64,000 nt of DNA from Atrina japonica. Lineage: Eukaryota > Mollusca > Bivalvia > Pterioida > Pinnidae. Each line of letters starts with the position of its first letter. Positions within the stretch are counted from its first letter, which is position 1. Shown piece after piece: positions 49,850 to 63,480 of the stretch. The notes under the pieces were generated by a model. That model searched no databases and had not been told where the DNA came from. It saw only the letters and a list, made by a program, of their open reading frames with translations. A program made the position numbers and the translations under genes. Location of the stretch: assembly GCA_030159075.1 (NCBI GenBank), contig BROG01000140.1, positions 62,001 to 126,000 of the forward strand. The letters are read 5' to 3'.

Positions 49850-51040
49850 GTTTCCTACTTAGGCGACATATTTGATTTGTTAATAACAATCCTCATATCA
49901 TTCATTTATTCCTTTATTTCAATCAAAGATTTTTACATTGAACATTTTCTGTTTTTACATTAAGAGTCGAAGTCACGTTAATATTTAACACAAATATCTT
50001 ATTTATAGGTAACTGTTAGAAAATGATATAACAGTTACGTTTTGTTGTACCAATTTATAACCGTTAGATATTCGTTAAATGTGAAGTCCTACTTCAAACC
50101 CCGGAAATGACGTTGCATTTAATCATAACAAAAGTAATGGAACTCACAGGGTCTAATAGATAAGTTATTACGTACTGAAAAATATATTCCTAAAGATGGT
50201 TATATGACATTGGACTGTAAATGAACTATGTCTATCCCTCTACAGTGTTAACAGCTTTAGACTCGACAAAACTAACAGTAACATGATAAGTTTACACTTT
50301 TGGTGTAACCCCAAAGTGAAACCAAAAGTGTAAACATGATAACATTACTCGCCATTCCTGCACACAAATCGTATCTGATTCCAAAGAGACCATTTGTAAT
50401 TCTGTTACGACTTGACTAATTACCATAGATCCATATCAATGTATTGAATTTGGTTAGGCTAACTACATTATGGAGATTAAGCACATACTATCTTTTCGGT
50501 GACGCCACCTTAACGAATCGCAGAGTGACAAAACCTGTCTATTTGATGTTATACTAAAAAGATCGGCAAATCGTTAATAGCGTACTTACAATACTTTAAC
50601 GAATTCATACTCACTTTGAAAGGGGAAACAGAGTGTGACCTATGTGTCATCGGAGGTTAAACGAGAACAAGTCGCAATGCAAGAAAATGTAAGTAAATAC
50701 ATTTTGTCTTGAGGTCTGCTTACTTTGATGTAACACGTAAGGTTGGCTACATATCTATTTACACATTTACCTACCAAAACATATTTGAGCAAGCGTTAAA
50801 ACAACGTAATTATCTTAATCTTAAGAGAAATTGTTAACATTTACAATGCTGAAAAAATGTTTTTAAATTTATATACATTTGTCAAATCTAAAAAAAAGGC
50901 ACCGAGGATTGTCATTCGTTTGTTCCGATATCGATATATATCTAAGAGTGTTTCGGTTAAGAATACATGATCTATTAACACCAGGTTAAATTTAAGCAGG
51001 CAAAGCAACATACAGAACAATACGGTCAGTAAATGTTTTC
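49850..51040. other. Intron sequence with a small hairpin
   Basis: Nothing coding. A perfect 14-bp hairpin (50290-50303 with 50322-50335) lies between two copies of ACATGATAA. Confidence 0.5.
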
Positions 51041-51044
51041 ATTT

Positions 51045-51180
51045 TATTTCTGTTTTGTTTTGTTTTGTAATGGTATTTTACTCCACAATCGACAAGTTTT
51101 TAGTGGCAACTAGAGTTGAGAGACGTCATGATTTAAAGGGTGATGCTCTAAGCACTCGGCCCCATGTTGAAGTTGGTAAA
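51045..51180 (-). mobile_element. tRNA-Ser-like SINE, antisense
   Basis: The minus strand begins GGCCGAGTGCTTAGAGCATC, an A-box-like start typical of serine-tRNA-derived SINEs. It ends GTGGAGTAAAATACC followed by an AAAAC-repeat tail. Confidence 0.5.
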
Positions 51181-51302
51181 ATATTTTAAAGTATAGATAG
51201 TGTGTTAATTTAAATTTATTGCGTCAATTGCAATTTCTCTTTCCATTGAAAAGTACGGGATAGAAGGTTGTACATAAGGTGACATAAATCCACATACTAC
51301 TC

Positions 51303-51505
<203 letters not shown>

Positions 51506-51824
51506 GTGTGTGTGTGTTTGTGAAGATGAAAATCTGAGAATTTTAATACTAGAAATCTACAATATGAGTGGGCAATCATTGAAGTTATTACAATTCCCTT
51601 TACGGAATAGTTCTGTAATTTATAATATTTGATCAAGGATATGCACTTGCCCTACGTGGATTTTGGATAATCTTAGTATGCACCATTTTCTTTATACTGG
51701 AACTGTATTTGGTTTTTCATCATTTTCTTTTTATGGTTTCAGGAAAAGTGAAATTTAATTAAAACAAAGCTCTTTCATGTAAATATTTGTAATAGGTTAG
51801 AATGAACTCCATTTTTCGCCCATT

Positions 51825-52610
51825 GACTTAAAAAATGATTTTTACGAGTTGATGTTGCAACAACTGAGTAATGCTATGGCACGTTGTTTATGCACATTTT
51901 GCAGTATGGGGTTTATGACACATTATATTGACGGCCAATTATATATGTATGTGCATTTCATCAACATAAACTCAATTCAAGATTGAAATTTCCAAATCAC
52001 ACTTTTATTCGTAAATTTTTGCTTTTCAAATTGACAAAAATAAAGTAACAATTCGCTGAAAAATATAGGAGGTTTTGGTCGAGTTGCGTATCTTTCCCTC
52101 ACCGTGTATTAGCAAGATCTGTCTGTGAAGTTGGACATTAGAAGTTGTCATTGACATGATCGTAACTGATGAGAAAATCGCGGCAGTCTTTGAAGTTGGG
52201 AAAATGTTTTATTCACACGTATTGACGTAGAAATATAAGGCTACTGATGCCAAGTATAGCGTAAGGGTACAATACTGCCCTGTCGCTGTCAATCATTTAC
52301 GATATTATAAATTTGCTTTGAACTGTTACTTTTCAATTATTAATATTATTAACATGATACACTTATGCAAATGGGGTTTTGGTCGAGTTGCGTATCTTTC
52401 CCTCACCGTGTATTGGCAAGTTGGACATTAGAAGTTGCCATTGACGTGATCGTAACTGATGAGAAAATCGCGGCAGTCTTTGAAGTTGGGAAAATGTTTT
52501 ACATACACACTTATTGACCTAGAGATATAAGGCTACTGATGGAAAGTGGGTACACTACTGTCCTGTCGCATAGAAATTTAATTTCGATGAAACGATGTTT
52601 ATATCGTTGA
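51825..52610 (+). repeat. Dispersed repeat with internal duplication
   Basis: Inverted counterpart of 42540-43215. The block starting GTCGAGTTGCGTATCTTTCC is duplicated at about 52078 and 52381, including ATCGCGGCAGTCTTTGAAGT. Confidence 0.7.
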
Positions 52611-52639
52611 TCTATGTATATACATTTTTTTTTCTCTCA

Positions 52640-52765
52640 GTACTCATGTTAGGTCGAATGTCTGCCCCGAATTTTAAGTTACTTTTATTGTAAAACCTAA
52701 TTTTACCAAAATAAAAAGAAACTTAAAATTGTTGCAGAAATTCGGCCTATACTCACGTGTGATAT
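52640..52765. other. Imperfect foldback, arms about 55 bp
   Basis: AATTTTAAGTTACTTTTATT near 52671 pairs with AATAAAAAGAAACTTAAAAT near 52711. Pairing extends outward through GGTCGAATGTCTGC and GCAGAAATTCGGCC. Could be a small MITE or a hairpin RNA. Confidence 0.55.
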
Positions 52766-53549
52766 AAATGGTAAAGTATGTGACCAAAATTGTGATGTTT
52801 TCATTGTCATTATTGTTCTTATTTGAAATAAAATTCTTTTGGGTCATTCACGCAGGTTTTTGCTAATTTTGAAATTCTGGAAATAACATGCATTTTCTAA
52901 GTGAAAGGCTGATGTCATATTGTGACAGTAAATCCAAATTTCCAAGACAGTAGTACCCTTTATTTGAATTAATATAAAAAATTCCAGATACCAAAGTATA
53001 ATTAATCTGCAGTATATTTCAAACATGTGTACACAATGTATATTTTTCAATATATGTTTACCTCTTTAAAACTTAACGATTACCATCAACTCGTAATAGT
53101 ACCTTCAGTACTTCGATTCATATGTGTAGTAGCAAATGTTAGCCACTCGGGGGGTGGGGGATGGGGTGGCATATATATGGTTTATATTGGCTGGGTACAT
53201 GGTTACAAATCACAATCACATCTGCGTATTAGTTGTAAATGTAATTAAAATGTTTATTTATGAATCAAGTAGTTTAAAAGAAGAGTACTCTCCTTGTCTA
53301 GAAGTCTATACTTGTCCAGGATACATCTGATCTATTATTCTATTGTCCGGGTACTAGGGATGCGCATGCTCTGACAGATCAGACCAACTATCAGACATAA
53401 ACACCATACGACAGCCAGAAAGGATATCTTAACAAAGAGTGGATATTCCTATTAATATGTAGAGATTACACCTAACAGGTCAATGTTTTTATATCATCAC
53501 ATTTTTCATATAGTTTTGTTGTTACTCACATTCTTTGTCTTTTGTAAGT

Positions 53550-53820
53550 ACAATTTTCCAGTAGAAAGCCTTTGATTCTATATGGTGCTTTAAATTTCCA
53601 TTCGCTGGGATATAACGCATTCACATTGATATGAAAATTGCCTGTATCTATCAATAAATTTTTATATCTAAATGTCAATGGTCACAGCTCGCTTTTTCTT
53701 CTTCTCAAACAGAAGCTACTAAATGAAATTTGCTTCATAAAAATAATGGAACAGGTCGGCTAATAAAGGGGCACAATTGGATCCCATAGGAATATCGGCG
53801 ACATGGGAAGATGCCTGGTT
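53550..53820 (-). mobile_element. Penelope-like RT fragment
   Basis: The reverse complement shows remnants of motif B (P.GSNCAPLLADLF) and the region after it up to the YID area, with several frame breaks. Confidence 0.55.
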
Positions 53821-53829
53821 TTGAACGAT

Positions 53830-56310
53830 CTACATAAATATTTTCATCACAGGCACTTAACTTTGTATATAATTTAAGGCATCAATTTGAACTGACATTT
53901 TTATTGCATTATACAGTCTGCTTGGCCATAATAAGTCATAGTTCTTGGCCCCAAGAAATTGAAATTATATTCATTACAATTTATGTGTCAGTAAATCGGT
54001 AAATTTGGGGATGGAAGGTCACAAAGTTTTATATCAAAACGGGCAAACATAATTGTTGAAAAATTTGAAAATGAGCAAATGGCTTAAAAGTATCCTAATT
54101 TCAGACACTAATCAGAAATAAATTTACAATATAAATATATTAGACGTGATTTGTGTTTGTCTATGTGTTGCCTCGTATATTAAGCCTAAATAATGTACAA
54201 TCTGACAGTAACTGAGTTTATGATTATGTTTGATTGCATAAATGAAACACTAGTCCCTTCCAACAGAATTGCAACAGTTATTCTTCTCGTATGGTGATTA
54301 TCGTACATACGCAACTCACTAAGCTTATGATAACTCAAGATTACATAGGGACACTATGTCTTTGTAGTATGATTTGGAACCCATCTGCCTTGTGGCAAAA
54401 AACTAATTTAACAACGCTTAGAAGATATAGACATCTTGAAGTCTGCATGTTATTAAAATATAAAAATACCTGATGCCCAAACACTCACTTTATTTTTGTG
54501 ATGAATTTGTATCAGTTTATCGCGCCAAGTCTTATATCATGCTACATGAAGTACGTGTCAGTTATGACTAGTATTTGTTTTGTTAAGGTACGTAAGTTAT
54601 GTAAATAATCGACCCGAATTTTGCTGTAAAGTCGGTGTAGTGTTTACAGTAATTTCAGTATAATTAGATATATCGATATATCAAGATTCCCTCTTAAGAT
54701 CACATCAGGATACGCCACGATGTATCTAGGCTGTTCAAGACACCCACCAGACATACTTGAATTGATTGTTTTGCTAAATTTATATTTTGTTTTAAACCGA
54801 TATATTTGGCGGATTGAATTTTGTAAGATTGTCAAGTATTTAATGGCAGTGGAATAACTGATTGGATGCAAGGTATCACTCATATACATGTAGGACAATA
54901 AATACAATGCTATTTATCATACGGCGAATAATGTCATTTCAAGTTTTATGTTCAGGATATCCATTGGTACTTCTTTGTTATATTTAGAAAGGATAATTTT
55001 CAACAACATACTAAGCTGTATATTAAGATTTATTTCAGTAGCAAACAATCGCTTAGTTATTAACATTAGAATATAAATGGTAAAAGTTTTCATTGAAGGA
55101 TGTTTTTAAGAGTAAATCCCAATTTGAGCTTGTGGCATGTGCCTGTATTATACATACATGTACACTATTGTGATCGTTTGTAGAAAGCATTGTTTAGTGT
55201 GTATATGTAAAATATAAGATATAAATATGTATTCAAATGTAACGTTTGCTAAATGTGTTACGACATAATATTTGTAGGTTTAACTCTATTGGCATACCAG
55301 ACAATGTTGTTTACAATGAAAAGGTTAATTCTTTTAAAACCATTACACCATGTACATTACAAGGTGTATAGGATATAAAAGAATGTGTAAAGAAATCGAA
55401 AGTTATCCAATCTTATTTTGACATGGTCATTAATGGTAAATTCTGAACCGCTCTTGACATTTTAACTGAGTTAAATATTACAGCTGGAGTAGTGTCCCTT
55501 TACGTGACTTGCAGAATCTTCGGTATACATGGTTTACTTTACACGCGTCGATGCCTATATAACTGATTTTAGCGCAGTTGTTTTTTCTATCGATATTTAT
55601 TCAAATAACACTTACACTAGACAGAACGTCTGTGAGGTATGACTGATACAAATATGTAGCACTTTAAATACATTAGTAAAATGACTGTGATTCTGTTATA
55701 TTTTCAATATATGGTCTCTCAAAATTGTTCTCAGGTAAATTGACATCCAAATAGTTGCAATTTTGTTCCAGAAATATAAAACAAATGATCGATTGAATAT
55801 CAAATTGATTTCTTGTTTCTCGTGTGGACAAATACAGAAGCTGGGATATTCCCGTAGAAAGTTCAATATTACATAATTATTCTAAAATATGGTTTTATGA
55901 ATTGTCATTAAGTAATTAACAAGATGTTTTATGTATTCGATCGTTCTCAAAACGGAAACTCTAATCAATTAATTGTGATTATTTTCCTGATAACCCTATA
56001 GATAAGGTTCCACACAGAAAAGTGTGTGATTTTCTAGCTTTGGTTAGTACAATGGGGATTGTTTAACATCCTGCATTATCATACTAGATAATTTGGATAA
56101 TTGCCAAAGTTACGAATCCATTAACATGTTATAAAAATAAACAAAGTTTGAATCGTTTTAATTATTTTAAAATTTGTACATTTTAGTAGTTGATGTAAAT
56201 CTTGTTTCTTTTCATGTGCACATAGATTATATAAACTGATGTTCATGACATTTGCGTCATGATACTGTTTCTATAAATATTTCTATTGCATATCTGATAC
56301 ACAATCAATA
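53830..56310. other. Intron sequence, nothing recognised
   Basis: Part of the long first intron of the second paralogue. No exon-like ankyrin sequence, tandem array or retroelement was seen. Confidence 0.4.
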
Positions 56311-56319
56311 AATGTATAC

Positions 56320-56373
56320 TATCTCTCTCTCTCTGTGTGTCTCTCTCTCTGTGTGTGTCTGTCTCTCTCTCTG

Positions 56374-56407
<34 letters not shown>

Positions 56408-56409
56408 TG

Positions 56410-56491
<82 letters not shown>
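56320..56491. repeat. (CT)n microsatellite with GT interruptions
   Basis: CT units broken by short GTGTGT and GT steps, becoming pure toward the right end. Confidence 0.95.
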
Positions 56492-56496
<5 letters not shown>

Positions 56497-56569
56497 CTTT
56501 GTTTTATTAATTACTCTGCGTTATACTTGAATGAATATATGGGACAAAAAACAATATAGTATAACAAGA

Positions 56570-56985
56570 AAATATACCAAAGTATTATCTGTCAGTAGGT
56601 CCACAGACCGTATACAAATCTGTTGGACATAGTACAAACACGGACCTCCTCAGTATGCAGGGATGGAATCAGGTGTCATGGAGGAGTAAGCGTGTACTTT
56701 TGCCATCGGCTGACAAATTTAATGAAAATGAGAATACATCCTCGTCAAAAATGATATGGACAGCTTCAATAGGTAATTCAACATAGGAGGCTAATCGCTA
56801 ACATTATTTATACAGACAGTTAAACTGGCCAAAAGTTTACTTCACGAGCGCGATTCCTGATATATCTGTGAAAACAACTTAAAAGTAAATAGCTTGCCTA
56901 TGTATAAGAAACAAGTATGTGTTGGGCAAGATATGGCAGATATATAAAAATCTCATATATCGAATATTAAACCTCATGATGTTCA

Positions 56986-57063
<78 letters not shown>

Positions 57064-57790
57064 GGTAAATATTGGCCAAACATTATCAAGTATATACCAT
57101 AAAGGAGTAAGCATCCCTTTGTATATGATTCCACATCAAATCCAAATTAAATAAGTAGGAATGGTCCTAATCGCAATTGGTACAGACACATCTCAACAAC
57201 CGGATCCACTGGCAACTCAACATTTCAAGAATGAAACAGAGTAATCAGACTGTACCCATAAAATTTGCGGAACGTTGACATAAGCATCCCTGTTGTCAGT
57301 TTACCTTTGCCGTGAAAATTCCACACCCTGGCACATCAGATCATTTCTGAAATTTAAAATATATATATGGGGTGAAAGGGTAATATTATTTTGATAGGTG
57401 ACGCTATGAAAGCGGAAATAATCACGGGTGTCGTACAGTACAAAGCATATGTGCTTGATACTATGGTTTCTTTAATTTCTGGCTCCTTGGACTATATTAT
57501 ATTCACATTAGTATGAAAATTCTCATTAATATTCGATAAAACGTTGTCGATATAACTAAATATCAATTCATAAGTAGTTTTCTCTTTATTCATATGAATG
57601 AAGGAACAGGTCGGCTAATAAAGGGGCACATTAGTTTCCATGAGAATACCGGAAGTTTGTTGAAAAACTACATTTATATTTTCTATAAGGAATTCAGCCA
57701 TCTGCTATATCAACTTCAGTATAGATATGAATATCTAAAAAGCGAAATGAATACTAGTTTCTAGTCAGAGGAAAACCCAATGTTTCTGAA
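56570..57790 (-). mobile_element. Penelope-like retroelement, decayed, antisense
   Basis: Right to left, the minus strand shows motif-B remnants near 57600-57670, the YIDNVL-type catalytic area near 57540, the LYDTR..F region, ISEMI and the 3' tail (56575-56790). A (TA)n tract interrupts it at 56985-57061. Many stops. Confidence 0.6.
56985..57061. repeat. (TA)n microsatellite
   Basis: About 38 TA units, apparently expanded inside the retroelement relic. Confidence 0.95.
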
Positions 57791-58370
57791 AATTTTTATT
57801 ATCCTATAGACAGGGTCGATCGTGATAAAAATCATAAAAATGAGCTGATAAGGTGAAAGGTCTAGTTACTTTAAATGAAGCCATTGGAGTTCTAAAAAGT
57901 ATAAAAAAAATTGTACTGGACTTATGATATTAAAACTTGTTTTCAAAAGATATTTTAGCAAAAAATAGGATATGGTATCGGATCAATTTATTTCTGGTTC
58001 AAAACATTAACAAAACAAATTAAAGTATGTTTACTGACGGGATATTAACTAAGAAATTTTCCTGAAATTGGAGAGTAATGGTTTTTTTTATTCATCAGAT
58101 TGCACTGGTGTTAAAATCAGACGCGTGTAAAATGTTTTACATAAATTAAAAATAACCAAACTGGCTTTAGGAAATATGAGGCTAATATATGACGCCATGA
58201 AAAATGTGTACATACTAGAACATGAAATCTCAGGCTTAATTAAAGTTTCTCTGATGAATGTGAAATAGGAAAACCTGAGTCTTGTAGTAGGCTGTTTAAA
58301 AACTGATATAGCAATGGATATGTATATACCAATGCCAGTACCATTTTTCTGTATGATATTGCATTTGAGC

Positions 58371-58380
58371 ATATATATAT

Positions 58381-58466
<86 letters not shown>
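58371..58466. repeat. (TA)n microsatellite with two phase shifts
   Basis: TA run broken by an extra A near 58391 and an extra T near 58440. The frame over it on the minus strand is an artefact. Confidence 0.95.
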
Positions 58467-58468
<2 letters not shown>

Positions 58469-58469
58469 T

Positions 58470-60430
58470 AAACTGTGTATAAGATAACATATTACGAAAA
58501 TATATGCGCTCTCTATATTTCCTCAGCTGAGATATGATGGTGACCCAGGGTTCCTTATGCTGGAAGTCATAAATACATGTATAATTATTCATGGAAATAA
58601 ATTTAAAAATGGAGGCACCAAATTAAGTCGTGAAAGTTACCTAATTAATTCAATCTTATACATTTGTATTTTGTAGAGCAGACGATGATTTCTTTATATC
58701 ATCCATTTCCTGAGCAATTAACCTCAATAACACATTATCCATTTACTCAAAGTATTTGCATAGTGTAATTAGAAATAAAATTCATTTATTGATATCTATT
58801 TTCAGATTTTTAGTAAACCTTATCTCCTTAGCATCTTTATCAATATCGATTTCCACTATGTTTGTTTATTCTCTCATTAAGGTACCCTAATATCACTTTT
58901 TAGCTCGTGTAATTACAGAGTCATCGGTACTCGTTAAATTGGTTTACAGCATTTAAAGTCATCATTCACAAATTGAAATATCGTGACGACGTTCAAACAT
59001 AATATTTACACATCATAATAAAGATTGTATTACCCATCAGAACCACGTAACCATTCAAAACTGATAAAACGTATTGTACTGCAAATTCAATTGATCGATC
59101 ATTGATATCAGTGTTGATAAGGCTATATGCTGAAACGACATTGTAACAAAACAATGAATGATGAAAATCTTCCTACATGTGCTTTGTGATTTCAAAAGGT
59201 ATCCGGTTCGTATGAGATCCAACTCTGCCAAATGTTTGTAAAAATATATCATAAAATAAATAAACATTTCACATTATTGTTGTACTTCCCGTAAAGACAC
59301 GATAATTCAGATGTCAATTAATTTTACTTTGATAATTAATAATACAGCATATATGGCGAATCATATTTTGTCGACATTTCAATAGAATATGGAACTGTAA
59401 ACTCACAGTGAAGTTGATGTATTTTCAACATCGTAACATTTGACAATGAATGTAGGTTCGTATAATTATACCCCTTATATCACCAGATACATTACCTTGA
59501 TATGGGCAGCCTATCGCAAATCGTAGTAAATCGATAATCGTTATATTCTGTGTAACGGTCTAAAGGTAACTTACCGATTATTGATTCAGGATTTTTGGTC
59601 ACACATCTCTCTGACATTAGGACGTAATGTCATTTTGCATATTATATATCTTATTTGTTTTTTCATCCCTACTTAAAGTGAATCGCTGTACAGCAAAAAA
59701 AAAAATTATGACAGAATAAATAATGGCGGGCGATGAACAAGATCACAAAATTAAAAACACACAAATTGTCGGTTTTGTCAAGTGATTTTGATGGAACTTC
59801 TCATGTCATACGATATCGATACTGATTTAAATTTTGTAACAGATAATGACAGTCTAGATTAACATATTTTGCTTAGAATGTTAATCTGCATTGCAATACG
59901 TAAACTGCAAGGATACTGAAAACTTTACATTTAAAACCATGGTTATGAAAGATAATATTGGAGAAAGATGAACCCGATAGACACACGTATGATTACGGAA
60001 ATTCGATCAAACATTCCATTGTCTGTATGAAAGTCATTCAAACATTCCATGGTTTGTATACATATGCTGAGTTTCTCAGTTCCTATATCAAAGTCATCTG
60101 AGAACATAATTGCAGATTTATAATTGTAAATCTTTCTGGCATCAGACTCGAGATTGGATATGGTGTTTTCGGCATCATTATCATTTATAACTTGTTATGG
60201 ATTGTTATGAATTGTACGCCGCACCAGGAGCAAAATAAACACAATTAGCTTAAGTGATGCTGCAAGACACAGATGGATTTCTATCGTTGAAAGGCCTGGA
60301 TACATCGGTAACATTTCATAATCTCTATGCATGTTCTGTTAAAAGTCAAAGATTAATAAATAGCACAACATAATAGGTCCTGCGTTAATAATTTCCAATT
60401 TTTGTGTTGTGTTGAAAATAAATTTAAAAT
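58470..60430. other. Intron sequence, nothing recognised
   Basis: Long AT-rich stretch within intron 1 of the second paralogue. No exon or repeat family recognised. Confidence 0.4.
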
Positions 60431-60439
60431 ATTTAACTT

Positions 60440-60800
60440 TCGGTGATAAAAATCCATCCTTGGACTATCTTGATTTAGTCCAGCTAGTCACGACCTTGAA
60501 CTATACCAACGATGCTCTATCAATAAATAACGGTAATTTACATACGTCTGTGAACACGAAATATCACAATGAACTAGAAATTAAAGATACCAGAGGAAAA
60601 AGCTCCACAAGAAACACAAGGAAATAGAAAGTTATACTTTACGGCAAACTTGATGAAGTGGAATTTCCTTTCGCATTTAGGAAGTGAACCCCTTTATAAA
60701 ACGTATAAGGCGTATAAGTTCCCAAAGATTCGATATGTCAGTGCTTGTTCAACACACGATCATTTAATTTACAGAAACAAACTACTGACTAGTAACGTGT
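60440..60800 (+). mobile_element. Penelope-like RT C-terminal fragment
   Basis: TNDALSINNGNLHT is a mutated YIDDVLSINN block; then ELEIKDT, a broken LYGKLDE..F and remnants of the SACST..H region. Strongly decayed. Confidence 0.6.
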
Positions 60801-60829
60801 TAATTTTTTTCTGGTTAATATGACAATGG

Positions 60830-61710
60830 TATTTGCAAATACCTTATTTCATAACCTAAATTTAGATTCAACTGTTGGAAAATCATCATGAAATCGTCTG
60901 TACCGATTAATGTATAGATATTTAATTTTACGGGGAGTATTTTCGCGTTTTTATGAGAGAAACAGATTTACGGGTATTAAATTTTGCGCAAGATAGGTTA
61001 CGAATAGTCTTTTCTGATACTTCATATGTATAAGGTATTATATTCACGGGTATTTAATATCGCGGCATTTTCTATGACAAACAATGTAGCGAAATTAAAT
61101 CCCTCGCGGATAAAAGCAAATATTCAGTATGACAAGGAGCTATTGCTAAGTTTAGGTCTGTGGTTTTCCAATATTCGTCGTATGTGTATATGGATTTCTG
61201 CACCTTCTGACGGTTAACACTTTGGTACCTTTACTTTGACTGCACCTTCTATATTGTGATTGACACCACATAATGGTGAATGAGTTTTTTCTAGATTGCA
61301 CTCTTGCAAGGCTAATTAATAAATGGTTGAAGATATGTGTACTTTCCAACTTATTTATGTCACTGACCAACGTTCATTTGCAGAACATTCAGGGATAGCG
61401 TGGGTTGATTTGAAATTTGAAAATATCACCAAAACATTGAAAATCACTCACAGTGGTTTAGCTAGTGTATTAATCATGACAAATAAAAATTTGATGTGAA
61501 TAAACCAATTATTGTTAATTACATTTTAGAATATTTTGCGTGCAATAGATTAATCGACTGCTCTGATTTCTTTGCCCAAATGTGTGTCTAAAATCGATCC
61601 ACATATAGTGTTCTGCTACATGACCTAATAATTTTTTAAAATGGATTTAATTAAAGTGCTATGTTCCAGGACAACAGTAAACGTTTTGTTTAAATTACAA
61701 TGTATTTTGA
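60830..61710. other. Intron sequence, nothing recognised
   Basis: Final part of intron 1 of the second paralogue. No feature identified before the exon 2 acceptor (TTTTGAACAG). Confidence 0.4.
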
Positions 61711-61714
61711 ACAG

Positions 61715-61871
61715 GCAGTATGTACAGGAAAATTGAAAGATTTCCAACGTCTGTACGAAGATAATAATTCAATATTGAACGCAAGAGACGACAATGGTAC
61801 AGCTCCAATTCACTATGCGACCATCAATGGCTACGTAGATATAATTTATTTTATACTATCACATGATGGAG
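61715..61871 (+). CDS. Second TRPA1 paralogue, exon 2 (ankyrin)
   Basis: AVCTGKLKDFQRLYEDNNSI then APIHYATINGYVDIIYFILS. It is 157 bp, identical in length and phase (0 in, 1 out) to exon 2 of the complete gene, and similar along its length (KDFQRLYED against KAFQRLYEE). Donor GTAAGT. The remainder of the gene lies beyond the window. Confidence 0.9.
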
Positions 61872-61872
61872 G

Positions 61873-63200
61873 TAAGTAACAAAATAATATACTTAAAAGT
61901 AAGAAAATAATGAATGTTATATACTTAAAAGTAAGAAAAATGAATGTCATATTCTTAAAAGTAAGAACATAATGAATGTCATATTCTTTAAAGTAAGAAA
62001 ATAATGAATGCCATATACTTAAAAGTAACACATAATGAATGTCATATACTTAAAAGTAACAAAATAATGAATGTCACATACTTAAAAGTAACAAAATAAT
62101 GAATGTCACATACTTAAAAGTAAGAAAATAATGAATGTCATATACTTAAAAGTAAGAAAATAATGAATGTCATATACTTAAAAGTAAGAAAAAAATGAAT
62201 GTCATTCTTGAAAGTTAGAAAATAATGAATGTCATATTCTTTAAAGTAAGAAAATAATGAATGCCATATACTTATAAGTCATATACTTAAAAGTAAGAAA
62301 ATAATGAATGTCACATACTTAAAAGTAAGAAAATAATGAATGTCATATACTTAAAAGTAACACATAATGAATGTCATATACTTAAAAGTAACACATAATG
62401 AATGTCATATACTTAAAAGTAAGAAAATAATGAATGTCACATACTTAAAAGGAAGAAAATAATGAATGTCATATTCTTTAAAGTAAGAAAATAATGAATG
62501 CCATATACTTAAAAGTAAACACATAATGAATGTCATATACTTAAAAGTAAGAAAATAATGAATGTCACATACTTAAAAGTAAGAAAATAATGAATGTCAT
62601 ATTCTTTAAAGTAAGAAAATAATGAATGCCATATACTTAAAAGTAACACATAATGAATGTCATATACTTAAAAGTAAGAAAATAATGAATGTCACATACT
62701 TAAAAGTAAGAAAATAATGAATGTCATATTCTTTAAAGTAAGAAAATAATGAATGCCATATACTTAAAAGTAACACATAATGAATGTCATATACTTAAAA
62801 GTAAGAAAATAATGAATGTCACATACTTAAAAGTAAGAAAATAATGAATGTCATATTCTTTAAAGTAAGAAAATAATGAATGCCATATACTTAAAAGTAA
62901 CACATAATGAATGTCATATACTTAAAAGTAAGAAAATAATGAATGTCACATACTTAAAAGTAAGAAAATAATGAATGTCACATACTTAAAAGTAACAAAA
63001 TAATGAATGTCCATACTTAAAAGTAACAAAATAATGAATGTTATATTCTTGAAAGTAAGAAAATAATGAATTTTATATACTTAAAATTAACAAAATGATA
63101 TATTTCATACACTTAAAAGTAACAAATTATTGAATGTCATAAAGTAACAAAATAATTGATATACATTAAAGTAACAAATCAATGAATGGTGTATACTTAA
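61873..63200. repeat. 32-bp satellite, about 41 copies, in paralogue intron 2
   Basis: Units contain ACTTAAAAGTAAGAAAATAA then TGAATGTCATAT. A higher-order pattern repeats near 62480, 62600, 62720 and 62840, in which units with CATATTCTTTAAAG, GCCATATACTT and AAAGTAACACATAATG follow in the same order. The period of about 120 bp suggests four-unit blocks were amplified. Confidence 0.93.
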
Positions 63201-63204
63201 AAGA

Positions 63205-63480
63205 GTATTAGCTGTGTTTTTTTTTATCAAAAATCCCTGTTTTACTACTTAGATTAATATACAATAACAAAAAAGAGATAAGCAGAGACAAAAAAAAAAA
63301 TCAAATTCCTATATATTTTGTGAAAATTGCTGGAGAAATCCAGGTTTGGCAAATTTCCAATTGCAATTGATAAACTCTTACTATTTGTGTAAATACCTGA
63401 CCTTATTTCACATAGTATATAGGAATATTAGACTTTGTATGCCTGTGTATAGCTCTTATTTGTTATTGTATATCAATTGT
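63205..63480. repeat. Dispersed repeat shared with 27660-27905
   Basis: Shares TACTACTTAGATTAATATAC, AAATTCCTATATA, AAATCCAGGTTTGGCA and ATAGGAATATTAGACTTTGT with the copy in TRPA1 intron 11. It leads directly into the terminal satellite. Confidence 0.65.
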
